Below the pieces are notes generated by a model that saw nothing but the letters and a program-made list of their open reading frames with translations, did no database searches and was not told the DNA's origin. A stretch of 64,000 nt of DNA, from the NCBI RefSeq assembly GCF_005222205.1, contig NZ_CP032346.1, positions 787,001 to 851,000 of the forward strand, given 5' to 3'. Both the position numbers and the translations under genes were made by a program. Positions 40,355-48,039 of this stretch are shown here, in pieces. Position 1 is the stretch's first letter, and every line of letters begins with the position of its first letter. This DNA comes from Azospirillum brasilense (GTDB taxonomy: Bacteria > Pseudomonadota > Alphaproteobacteria > Azospirillales > Azospirillaceae).

Positions 40355-41332
40355 ATGAGCCTGCAAACCAGGGACACGCTGCACGAAGGCCTCGCCATGC
40401 GCGGCGGCTCGCCGAAAATCCTGCTGACCGGAGCCCTGCTGCTTCTGGCGGTCCTGGCGCCCTACGCCCTGTACCCGGTCTTCCTGATGAAGGTGCTGTG
40501 CTTCGCGCTGTTCGCCTGCGCCTTCAACCTGCTGATCGGCTTCGCCGGGCTGCTGAGCTTCGGCCACGCCGCCTTCTTCGGTGGGGCGGCCTACGTCGCC
40601 GCCCATGTGGTCAAGGAATGGGGCTGGTCGCCCGAGGCCGGGCTGCTCACCGCCACCGCGGCGGCCGGGGGGATGGGGCTGGTCTTCGGCCTACTCGCCA
40701 TCCGCCGGCAGGGCATCTACTTCGCCATGATCACGCTGGCGCTGAGCCAGATGATCTTCTTCCTGGCCCTGCAACTGCCCTTCACCCATGGCGAGGACGG
40801 CATCCAGGCGGTGCCGCGCGGGCATCTGTTCGGGCTGTTCGACCTCAGCCAGCCGCTGACGATGTACTACACGGTGCTGGCGATCTTCCTCGGCGGCTTC
40901 GCCCTGATCTGGCGCGCGGTGCATTCGCCCTTCGGTCAAGTGCTGAAGGCGATCCGCGAGAACGAGCCGCGCGCCGTGTCGCTCGGCTACCGGACGGAGC
41001 GCTACAAGCTGCTGGCCTTCGTGCTGTCGGCGAGCCTCGCCGGACTGGCCGGCGGGACCAAGGCGCTGGTGTTCCAGCTCGCCTCGCTGACCGACGTGAC
41101 GTGGCAGATGTCCGGCGAGGTGGTGCTGATGACGCTGCTCGGCGGCATGGGCACGCTGCTCGGCCCGGTGGTGGGGGCGGCCATCGTCGTCACGCTGGAA
41201 AGCTATCTGGCGGCCACCAGCCTGCCGGTCCCGGTGGTGATCGGTGCCATCTTCGTCGTCTGCGTGCTGGTCTTCCGCCGCGGCATCGTGGGTGAGTTGC
41301 TGCATCGCCTGCCCGGAAAGGGGAAACGCTGA
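40355..41332 (+). CDS. Branched-chain-type ABC transporter permease (LivM-like)
   Basis: A 325-aa inner-membrane permease with about nine hydrophobic segments. LLIGFAGLLSFGHAAFFGGAAY (in part) is the LivM motif, and the C-terminal EAA-like region reads GYRTERYKLLAFVLSA. It is the last gene of the operon that began at 31362. Downstream sequence contains no obvious terminator but carries repeat copy B. Confidence 0.96.
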   Translation: MSLQTRDTLHEGLAMRGGSPKILLTGALLLLAVLAPYALYPVFLMKVLCFALFACAFNLLIGFAGLLSFGHAAFFGGAAYVAAHVVKEWGWSPEAGLLTATAAAGGMGLVFGLLAIRRQGIYFAMITLALSQMIFFLALQLPFTHGEDGIQAVPRGHLFGLFDLSQPLTMYYTVLAIFLGGFALIWRAVHSPFGQVLKAIRENEPRAVSLGYRTERYKLLAFVLSASLAGLAGGTKALVFQLASLTDVTWQMSGEVVLMTLLGGMGTLLGPVVGAAIVVTLESYLAATSLPVPVVIGAIFVVCVLVFRRGIVGELLHRLPGKGKR

Positions 41333-41429
41333 CGCCCCGCCTGGACGGACGTCATCTGCCGCTGCGCCACTCGATTTCCGGCGCTCTGGTCGGCGCGCCG
41401 GTGGTCACGGCGCTCCTGCTGCGCAAACG

Positions 41430-41545
41430 CTAAAGCGAACTTCCGTTCGCTTTAGACTCACATCGCCTCACTTGCCGGCGGGCTTCGGCCGCATGTGCGG
41501 CCGGGACCGCCGTCGCGATCCAAAGCGGATTGCAATCCGCTTTAG
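41430..41545 (-). repeat. 116-bp MITE-like repeat, copy B (inverted relative to copy A)
   Basis: Reverse complement of the repeat at 29442-29557 with six mismatches in 116 bp. Both end hairpins are intact (CTAAAGCGAAC/GTTCGCTTTAG here on the left, AAAGCGGATT-GC-AATCCGCTTT on the right). As in copy A, the leading CTAA ends an open frame; here that frame is only about 38 codons long (41296-41433) without a clear start. The remaining gap bases at 41333-41429 and 41546-41644 hold nothing else recognisable. The two copies flank a 12-kb segment and could support inversion by recombination. Confidence 0.9.
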
Positions 41546-41644
41546 GTCGACGACAATCCCCATCCGGCGGCCGAGCGCCACGGGCTGGAGACGTCGGACG
41601 GCAACGCCCTGTACACCGTGTGGCGGACGAGGCGCTGGACGCCG

Positions 41645-42679
41645 TCACGGCAGCGGCATCGTCAACGTCACCCAGGTGCCGGCCTGCCGACGGTCGTAGG
41701 TCAACCGCGCTCCCAGGCTGTTCGCCATCGCCTGGACGATCCGGGTGCCAAGGCCGGTTCCCCGCGGGGCGTCGTCGCGGGAGAAGCCGACACCGTCGTC
41801 CTCCACGCTCACCGACAGGGCCCCATCGGCGGCCGTGGCCCGGACGCGGACGCTGCCGGTCCGGCCGTCCGGATAGGCGTATTTGCAGGCGTTGGTGACC
41901 AGCTCGGTCACGATGACCGCCAGGGACACGGCCTGATCGGTCGGCACCGACACGGCGTCGGCGATGACGGTGAAACGGTCTGGGCGCCGGGAGGCCATCG
42001 CGGTGTGCATCCCGGCGAGAAGCGTTTCCAGATAGAGGTCGATGCGGACGGAGCGCACGTCGTCGGAGGTGTAGAGGCTTCGGTGGATGCCGGCGATGGC
42101 GATGATCCGCGCCTGGGTCTCCCCCAGCGCGGCGCGGGCCTCGGGGTCGGACAGGTCCGATCGCTGCATCTGTATGAAGGCGCCCACCAGGGCCAGACTG
42201 TTGGCGACGCGGTGGTTGACCTCGCGCAGCAGAAGCTCCGCACGGTCCCGCGCGGCGCGCACCTCCCGCTCCGCGCGTTCCCGTTCCCGGCGCAGATGGG
42301 CCTTCTCGCGGGCCTGCTCGATGGCCGCCACCAGCAGGTCGAAGAAGCCTTCACCGGCCTCCTTGGGGACGTAGTCGTCCGCGCCGGCCTTCAGCGCCGC
42401 GACGGCCACCCGCGTGTCGCCGGCGCCGGTGACGTAGACGACCGGCGGCGCGTCCTCGCGCGACAGCAGGTCGGGGAGAATGTCCAGCCCGTTCGCCCCC
42501 GGCATCTCGTGATCCAAGCCGACCACCGCGATGCCGCCCCGCTCCAGCCGCTCCAACCCCTCCCGACCGTCCTTGGCGCACTCGACGGCGTAGCCGCGCC
42601 TCTCGAGCTTCCGTTGCACCAGCCGCGCCATGACGACGTCGTCGTCGATGTAGAGGATGCGGACGGCCGGCTCGGTCAT
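41645..42679 (-). CDS. Response regulator receiver fused to HWE/HisKA_2-type histidine kinase
   Basis: A 344-aa cytoplasmic protein. The receiver (about residues 6-122) has D12/D13 and phospho-acceptor D56 in GLDHEMPG, plus the lysine in VPKEAGE. After a charged coiled coil comes a HisKA_2-type transmitter with H156 in LREVNHRVANSL and a HATPase domain with TELVTNACKYAY, EDDGVGF and GTGLGTRIV. This receiver-first kinase arrangement suggests it is an intermediate in a phosphorelay. It overlaps the upstream receiver gene by four bases (ATGA). Confidence 0.92.
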   Translation of the reverse strand: MTEPAVRILYIDDDVVMARLVQRKLERRGYAVECAKDGREGLERLERGGIAVVGLDHEMPGANGLDILPDLLSREDAPPVVYVTGAGDTRVAVAALKAGADDYVPKEAGEGFFDLLVAAIEQAREKAHLRRERERAEREVRAARDRAELLLREVNHRVANSLALVGAFIQMQRSDLSDPEARAALGETQARIIAIAGIHRSLYTSDDVRSVRIDLYLETLLAGMHTAMASRRPDRFTVIADAVSVPTDQAVSLAVIVTELVTNACKYAYPDGRTGSVRVRATAADGALSVSVEDDGVGFSRDDAPRGTGLGTRIVQAMANSLGARLTYDRRQAGTWVTLTMPLP

Positions 42680-43125
42680 GCCTCCGCCTCCGGAATCTGC
42701 ATGACGGAAAAGAGCAGTTCCAATTTCCGGATCGCCGCGGCGAAGCCATCGTAGTTCACCGGCTTGGTGACGTAGACATTGGCCCCGATGTCGTAGCAGC
42801 GCCGGATCTCCTGCCGATCGTCGGTGGTCGTCAGCACCACGACGGGAAAGCGCCGGGTGTGGGGATTGGCCTTGAGCCTCGCCAGGATATCGATCCCCGT
42901 CATGTCGGGAAGGTTCAAGTCCAGGAGGATCAGAAGCACCCGCCCCATGCTGGCCCGCCCGCTTCCGTCCGGACCGAACAGGTAGGCGAGCGCGCTCGTG
43001 CCGTCGGCGAAGGGAAGGATGTCGTTGGTGACGCCGGTCCGCCGGATGTTCTTCTCGATCAGCCGGGCATGCCCTTCGTCGTCCTCAATCATGACGATGC
43101 GCACCGGCTCACTGTCACGCGCCAT
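42676..43125 (-). CDS. Single-domain response regulator (Rcp1/CheY-like)
   Basis: A 149-aa stand-alone receiver. Acidic pocket E14-D15-D16, phospho-acceptor D69 in LLDLNLPDMTG, Thr in VLTTTDD and Lys in VTKPVNYD. The insertion between beta2 and beta3 and the LNLPDMTGI motif are typical of Rcp1-type receivers that pair with membrane or phytochrome kinases. Its start lies 11 bases inside the upstream kinase gene. It probably carries phosphate between the two kinases of the operon. Confidence 0.93.
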   Translation of the reverse strand: MARDSEPVRIVMIEDDEGHARLIEKNIRRTGVTNDILPFADGTSALAYLFGPDGSGRASMGRVLLILLDLNLPDMTGIDILARLKANPHTRRFPVVVLTTTDDRQEIRRCYDIGANVYVTKPVNYDGFAAAIRKLELLFSVMQIPEAEA

Positions 43126-44614
43126 GAGCGAGCGTCTCCGATGACAGGGCTAGGACTCCAGGAAGGCTTATGCGAAAGACGCTGCCCTGTCCAGGAACCG
43201 ATTCGACGGTGACCTCACCCTGCAGGCGCCGGACCAGCGTCCGGACATAGGCCAGCCCGATCCCCTCCCCGGGCCGATCCTGCACGCCGGACCGGCGGAA
43301 CAGCTCGAAGATGCGCTCGTGATCCTGCGAAGCGATTCCGCGCCCGTTGTCGGCGACCTCGAAGACCAGGCGGTCCCCCTCGGCCCGCCCGCGGATGGCG
43401 ATCCGCCCCGTCCTTGCCGGATCGAGATACTTGATCGCGTTGTCGAGCAGGTTTCCGAACACCTGCTCCAGGGCGAGCCGATCCGCCACCAGGACCGGCA
43501 GGGGGCTTTCGATGTCGATGGCGCAGCGCTGCTCGCCCGCCTGATGACGGAGGCTGGAGACCACATTTTCCAGCAGGGCCTGCATGGAGACAGGCTCCGG
43601 GATCAGCACCCGTCCGCCCTGGCGCGCCAGGGCGAGGATGGCGTTGATCAGCCGGTCCATCTTCGCCGTCGAGGCGCGGATAAAGCCGATGGCCTCCGGC
43701 AGGTCCTCCTCCACCGCCCGACGCGCCTCCGACGCCACGGCGTCGCCGTCGTTTCGCAGCAGGCGGGCGAAATGGGCGCGCACGCTCTCCAGCCCCGCCT
43801 CGAACTCGCCGGTGAAGCCCATCACGTTCACCAGCGGCGCGCGCAGGTCGTGGCTGACGATGTAGGCGAAGCGCTGGATCTCGCCGTTGGCCCGCTGCAG
43901 CTCCATCGTGCGCTCGCAGACGCGCTGTTCCAGGGAATCGTTGAGCGCCCGGATCGCGTGCTGCGCCCGCATGAGGTCGCGCGTGTAGCGGAACGCGATC
44001 CAGACGGCGCCGCCGACGACCAGCACGATGAACAGGCCGCCCAGATTGGCCACCCAGCCCGACGCTCTGGCCTGCCCGATCAGGGCGGCGAGCTGGGTGT
44101 CGAGCTGCGCGTCGGCGGGGGTGATCAGGTCGGCGAGCGAGCGTCTGGCGTCGTCCATCAGCATCATGCCGCGGTCGGTGCGCACGATGGCCAGCGCCTC
44201 GTCCCGGCGTCCGGCCTCCATCAGCGCGATGGTCTGGGCCAACTCCTCCTGCTTGGCGGCGGCGAGGACGGCGAGGCGGTCGACGATGCGCAACTCACCG
44301 GCACTTCCGTCGCCAAGGTCGCGCAGCCGGGCGATCGTTGCGTCGACCGCGGTGATGGCGGCCTCGTAGGGCTTGAGATAGTGGCGGTCTTCGGTGAGCA
44401 GATACCCACGCTGACCGATCTCGGCGTCCTGCAACTGGCTGAGCAGCGTCCCGGCGGCGACCCGCAAGGCGGTGGTACGGCCGACGGACCGTGAAAACTG
44501 CCGCGTGCTTTCGGCCAGCCACCCCGACATCGCGACGATTCCCAGGAGGGTCAACGCAGCGGCGAGCAGCATCAGAAGGGCACGCCGGGTGACGGTGGCG
44601 CTGAACGTGTGCAT
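43115..44614 (-). CDS. CHASE3-domain membrane sensor histidine kinase
   Basis: A 499-aa kinase. TM1 lies near residues 12-32 and the periplasmic CHASE3 domain at about 38-175 (DAEIGQRGYLLTED is the family signature). TM2 is near 185-205, and a helical linker leads to HisKA with H255 in YIVSHDLRAPLVNVMGF. The HATPase domain follows with NLLDNAIKYL, VADNGRGI and GEGIGLAYV. CHASE3 ligands are unknown. It is first in the operon with two downstream receiver proteins; all three genes overlap, so a phosphorelay is likely. Confidence 0.94.
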   Translation of the reverse strand: MHTFSATVTRRALLMLLAAALTLLGIVAMSGWLAESTRQFSRSVGRTTALRVAAGTLLSQLQDAEIGQRGYLLTEDRHYLKPYEAAITAVDATIARLRDLGDGSAGELRIVDRLAVLAAAKQEELAQTIALMEAGRRDEALAIVRTDRGMMLMDDARRSLADLITPADAQLDTQLAALIGQARASGWVANLGGLFIVLVVGGAVWIAFRYTRDLMRAQHAIRALNDSLEQRVCERTMELQRANGEIQRFAYIVSHDLRAPLVNVMGFTGEFEAGLESVRAHFARLLRNDGDAVASEARRAVEEDLPEAIGFIRASTAKMDRLINAILALARQGGRVLIPEPVSMQALLENVVSSLRHQAGEQRCAIDIESPLPVLVADRLALEQVFGNLLDNAIKYLDPARTGRIAIRGRAEGDRLVFEVADNGRGIASQDHERIFELFRRSGVQDRPGEGIGLAYVRTLVRRLQGEVTVESVPGQGSVFRISLPGVLALSSETLAHGA

Positions 44615-44912
44615 CGCGGACGACCGACCGCAGCGGGATGAGGTGGATTCCTATAGCAAGTCGACGCGTTCCTGGCAATTTCAGCCGCACCTGAACGTTG
44701 CCGATTGCCCGGCTTCACGACCGGACCGGGCAGTTTGTGCCCATAGGCAGAGTCCGACCAAGCGAAAGGCGAGCGCATCGGCGTCAAGCTTGTCCGAAAG
44801 ACACCCCATGGAAGCCCGTTGCCGCGGTGCGCGGCGCCGCGCGGTCATGGCACAACCTTTGCTACTCCCCGGCGGCACGTGGCTGGAGCCACGAACCGCA
44901 GTGGAGGGGAAC

Positions 44913-45467
44913 GTGCAAGTCCTTGGGTACCATGGGGCCGCTGGCCAGACCGTCGTCTCGGATCGCGGCAGGATGCCAAGCGCCGGCCAAACCGCGGATT
45001 CGCCCGATTTCTCGGATCTGTTGTCGGCAAACGCCTCCCCATCGCCAACCCCCATGGCGGCGCCCGCCTCGGCCGAGCGGGCCGAGAGCGGCGCGATTGC
45101 CCGCATGCAGGAGGAACTGGCCGCATACAAGCGCGAACGGGACAAGGTCGTCCGGAACCGGACGAGCGACCCGCCGGCGTTTCAGATGGCGCTGCCCGTC
45201 AACGACCGCGGCTACATGCCCTACGTGACGGCCGACCAGCAGAAGCTGATGGACCGCATCACCGACTCCTATCTTGGCCGGCCGCAGCACGAGATGGAGA
45301 GGATGTGGGACGAGCTGAGGGCTAACGGCCTGACGCCGGAGCAGCTCGCGCGCACCGCGGCCTATTTCGTCAATCTCGACGGCGAGGTCGTCAGCCGGGC
45401 CGTGGCGACCGGAGGCCAGCGAACCGCCCAGCAGGGCAGCACCGCCTGGACGGCATCGAGCGTCTGA
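44913..45467 (+). CDS. Hypothetical protein, 184 aa
   Basis: Not recognised. The GTG at 44913 is chosen because GGAGGGG lies four bases upstream; the frame is open further upstream (ATG 44809 possible) but that part is Arg/Cys-rich and unlikely. The N-terminal half is Ser/Pro/Ala-rich and disordered-looking. The middle has a short charged helix (IARMQEELAAYKRERDKVV). The C-terminal half is helical with YVTADQQKLMDRITDSY and ELRANGLTPEQLARTAAYF. No signal peptide or membrane segment. The roughly 300-bp gap before it shows nothing else. Confidence 0.65.
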   Translation: MQVLGYHGAAGQTVVSDRGRMPSAGQTADSPDFSDLLSANASPSPTPMAAPASAERAESGAIARMQEELAAYKRERDKVVRNRTSDPPAFQMALPVNDRGYMPYVTADQQKLMDRITDSYLGRPQHEMERMWDELRANGLTPEQLARTAAYFVNLDGEVVSRAVATGGQRTAQQGSTAWTASSV

Positions 45468-45524
45468 GGACGCAGCCCAGGCGGGACTCCGGCCGGAGGA
45501 GCCGACGTTCGTGGCCGGCACCGG

Positions 45525-45962
45525 CTACGTGGCGCCGGTCTCCGGCTTTTGCGCATCGCCTTCCCCGCCCTCCAGGATGAGTTGCGACCGGAGGTCGGCG
45601 GGCGCCCCCTCCGCCCAGATCAGCAGGGCGTCAAGAGCCGGGCACAGGGACTGGCCCCATTCCGTGAGATGATACTCGACCTTCGGCGGAACCTGATGGT
45701 GAACGATGCGCCCGACCACGCCGTCGCTCTCGAGCTGGCGAAGCTGCTGGATCAGCATCTTCTGGGAAATGCCGGGGATGGCCCGCTCAAGATCGGAGAA
45801 GCGTCGCACCTGACCGCCGAACAGCTGGAACAGGATCACGAGCTTCCACCGGCCTTCCAGGACGCGGAGCACGTTCTGCACGCTCTGGGCCGCCGACCCC
45901 GCCGTGTAGGAGGCACGCTTACCTTCCGGTAAGTACCTTACTTTTTCGTCGGTTCTTGTCAT
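45525..45962 (-). CDS. HxlR-family (MarR-like) winged-helix regulator
   Basis: A regulator of up to 145 aa. The HxlR domain (about residues 27-115) is clear: VLEGRWKLVILFQLFGG, RRFSDLERAIPGISQKMLIQQLRQLE and YHLTEWGQSL. It is divergent from an NTF2-like/SDR gene pair, its probable target. A double palindrome (CTTACC/GGTAAG/CTTAC, 45918-45941) falls within the first 15 codons. Either the operator overlaps the coding region or translation really begins downstream of ATG 45962; the ribosome site there is poor. No conserved redox cysteine is visible in the N-terminus. Confidence 0.9.
   Translation of the reverse strand: MTRTDEKVRYLPEGKRASYTAGSAAQSVQNVLRVLEGRWKLVILFQLFGGQVRRFSDLERAIPGISQKMLIQQLRQLESDGVVGRIVHHQVPPKVEYHLTEWGQSLCPALDALLIWAEGAPADLRSQLILEGGEGDAQKPETGAT
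45918..45941. promoter_or_regulatory. Overlapping palindromes, candidate HxlR operator
   Basis: CTTACC-TTCC-GGTAAG (45918-45933) shares its right arm with GTAAG-TAC-CTTAC (45929-45941). Three regularly placed half-sites near the divergent HxlR/NTF2-like start region suggest a cooperative operator. Confidence 0.6.
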
Positions 45963-46017
45963 CTGGAAAGCCTAATAGCACCCTGTCTCCGAAGCAACAC
46001 AGTTCCGGAGAGAACCC

Positions 46018-46344
46018 ATGGCCCATGACCTTCCTCCCGCGATCGCCGCCTATGTCGCGGCCAACGCCCGGCTCGACGCCGAGGGCATGCTCGCGGCGTT
46101 CGCACCACGCGCGGTCGTCCTCGACGATGGCGGTCGACATGAAGGACGGGAGGAGATCAAGGCCTGGATTCGGAGAGCGACACTCGACAGCCGGGCGGTC
46201 TTCAGCCCCAAGGCCTGGCGCGACGAGGACGGCCGCATCGTGGCGGACGGCTTGACCACAAGCGATTTCAGCGGCAGCCCGATCCGCTTCACCTTCCGCT
46301 TCCGGCTGGAGGGCGGAGCGATTGCCGCTCTGGAGATCGCCTGA
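46018..46344 (+). CDS. NTF2-like (SnoaL-type) family protein
   Basis: A 108-aa protein of the nuclear-transport-factor-2-like superfamily, judged from the cone-fold pattern LPPAIAAYVAANARLDAEGMLAAFAPRAVVLDDG and FTFRFRLEGGAIAALEIA. Members include isomerases, cyclases and proteins of unknown role. It follows a clear ribosome site (GGAGAGAACC) and overlaps the SDR start by one base (TGATG). It is divergent from the HxlR regulator, so likely controlled by it. Confidence 0.85.
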   Translation: MAHDLPPAIAAYVAANARLDAEGMLAAFAPRAVVLDDGGRHEGREEIKAWIRRATLDSRAVFSPKAWRDEDGRIVADGLTTSDFSGSPIRFTFRFRLEGGAIAALEIA

Positions 46345-47132
46345 TGGCCGCCCGCATCGACCCCATCGAGTTCCAGGGACGCCGCGTCGTCGTCACCGGC
46401 GGCACCAAGGGCACCGGCCGGGCGACCGTCCAGAGGTTCGTGGCGGGCGGCGCCCAGGTCCTGACGGCCGCGCGCAAGGGCGCCGACGATCCGTCGGGCG
46501 CCCGGTTCGTGGAGGCGGACCTGACCACCCCGGAGGGAACCCGGACACTCGCCGAGGCGGCCATGGAGATCCTTGGCGGCGTCGACGTGCTCGTCCATGT
46601 CCTGGGTGGTTCCGCCTCGCCCAGCGGCGGCTTCGCCGCCCTGACGGACGATCATTGGCGCGCCGAACTCGACCTGAACCTGTTTGCCGCGGTGCGGCTC
46701 GACCGGGCCCTGCTGCCGGGGATGATCGCCCGCGGCAGCGGCACGGTCATCCACGTCTCGTCCATCCAGCGCCGGCTGCCGTTGCACGACTCCACGACCG
46801 CCTACGCGGCCGCCAAGGCGGCCTTGACGACCTACAGCAAGGCGTTGTCGAAGGAACTCGGACCGAAGGGATTGCGGGTCAACGTCGTCTCGCCGGGCTG
46901 GATCCACACGGAGGCCGCCGACGCCCTGATGGCCCGCATCGCAGCCAGCACCGGCGGAACGACGGAGGAGGCGCGCCAAAGCATCCTGGACGCTCTTGGA
47001 GGCATCCCGCTGGGACGCCCGGCCCGGCCCGAGGAGGTGGCGGACCTCATCGCCTTCCTGGCCTCGGATCGCGCCGCCGCCATCCACGGCGCGGAACACG
47101 TCATCGACGGCGGGACGATCCCAACGGTCTGA
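46344..47132 (+). CDS. SDR-family oxidoreductase
   Basis: A 262-aa classical short-chain dehydrogenase/reductase. The cofactor motif is TGGTKGTG (19-26), with Ser in SSIQRR and the catalytic pair in YAAAK. The nucleotide motif is slightly unusual (TGGTKGTG instead of TGxxxGIG). The last part, VIDGGTIPTV, is family-like. It is translationally coupled to the NTF2-like gene. Substrate unknown; HxlR-linked SDRs often respond to electrophile or quinone stress, which is inference only. Confidence 0.93.
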   Translation: MAARIDPIEFQGRRVVVTGGTKGTGRATVQRFVAGGAQVLTAARKGADDPSGARFVEADLTTPEGTRTLAEAAMEILGGVDVLVHVLGGSASPSGGFAALTDDHWRAELDLNLFAAVRLDRALLPGMIARGSGTVIHVSSIQRRLPLHDSTTAYAAAKAALTTYSKALSKELGPKGLRVNVVSPGWIHTEAADALMARIAASTGGTTEEARQSILDALGGIPLGRPARPEEVADLIAFLASDRAAAIHGAEHVIDGGTIPTV

Positions 47133-47303
47133 CCCATCCTCGCCCCGCGGCGACGACCGGGCGGACGGCCGCGCCACCGGTTCAGCCGCGCCTCCGGTGC
47201 CCGACGCCGCCGTGCCATCGGCAATCCGCCGTATTCGCTGGAGCGGAGCGGCGGATTGCTGATAGGTTGAGCGAGGCTTCAACCGGTGAAGGGGGTGTCT
47301 TGG

Positions 47304-47612
47304 ATGCCGCTGACGGAAAGGACCGCCCAGGGCGATCAATATGTCCTTCCCGGCGCGGAACGCCGGACCGAGCCCGGCCTCCCCTACGCCGCGGAACCCA
47401 ACGGCCAGCTCGCCCTTCATTTCTACGAGCCGCCCCGGGCCGACGAGCGGGACCCCGGCAAGCCGCTTCCCTTGCCGCGCCCCCTCCCCCGCCCCACACC
47501 GATCAGCGACGGTCCGCTCGCCGGCCGCGTTGCGTTCTTCCCGCAGGTCATGAATGATGTGACCGAAGCTTTCCGAGCGTTTTCCGGCGTGACGAAAGAA
47601 GGCCGCGATTGA
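47304..47612 (+). CDS. Hypothetical protein, 102 aa, proline-rich
   Basis: Not recognised. ATG 47304 is preceded by AAGGGGG at eight bases; a GTG at 47286 would add six residues. The sequence is polar with a Pro/Arg-rich stretch (GKPLPLPRPLPRPTP, about residues 53-67), and ends with a short helix (VMNDVTEAFRAF). No export signal. Codon use looks native, which is the main support for coding. Confidence 0.55.
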   Translation: MPLTERTAQGDQYVLPGAERRTEPGLPYAAEPNGQLALHFYEPPRADERDPGKPLPLPRPLPRPTPISDGPLAGRVAFFPQVMNDVTEAFRAFSGVTKEGRD

Positions 47613-47674
47613 GCGTTCGGGAATGATCCCCCGCTCCTGATCGCGGTCCGCCGAGCATCCAAGGATCGACGTCC

Positions 47675-47929
47675 ATGCCTTTTGACAATCCGGCGGGTGA
47701 TCGGGCCCGTCGGCAAGCACGGTTCGGCAAGTCAGCCCAACGGCACGCCGCTCAGGGAACGCCGGCGCCCTCGCAACCCAAGGTGAACGGCTCCGCCCAG
47801 CAGAAGCACGCCCAGTGGCTTGCCCGGGCCAGCGACGCCGAGCGGTCCGGCGATTCCGTCGAAGCCGAGACCTGCCGCCAGTATGCGGAGCATTGGTTCC
47901 GCGTGGCCCACGACCGCAACGACGTCTGA
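47675..47929 (+). CDS. Small DUF4167-like protein
   Basis: An 84-aa basic protein. The C-terminal half (SAQQKHAQWLARASDAE and AETCRQYAEHWFRV) resembles the DUF4167 domain of alphaproteobacteria (pattern N-A-x(3)-Y-x(3)-A-x-A-x(2)-G-D-x-(V/I)-x-A-E-x-Y-x-Q-x-A-E-H-Y-x-R). It is much shorter than usual DUF4167 proteins, which have long basic low-complexity tails. Function unknown. Confidence 0.7.
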   Translation: MPFDNPAGDRARRQARFGKSAQRHAAQGTPAPSQPKVNGSAQQKHAQWLARASDAERSGDSVEAETCRQYAEHWFRVAHDRNDV

Positions 47930-48039
47930 GGTCCGTTGATCCGGCGCTGGCGGAGTCCAGTGCCGACCTGGACTGGGCTGAGCCACAGGGCCTCCCTTCA
48001 CAGACGCCGATGCTTCGGGCACGAGCAGCATCGCCACCG

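Noticed and set aside
41296-41433. Short frame ending at the CTAA of repeat copy B, considered as a truncated gene
   Set aside because: No start codon with a ribosome site and only about 38 codons after an upstream stop; cannot be supported as a gene.
44472-44912. Longer N-terminus for the hypothetical gene ending at 45467
   Set aside because: The region is Arg/Cys-rich and overlaps the kinase gene; the GTG at 44913 has a much better ribosome site.
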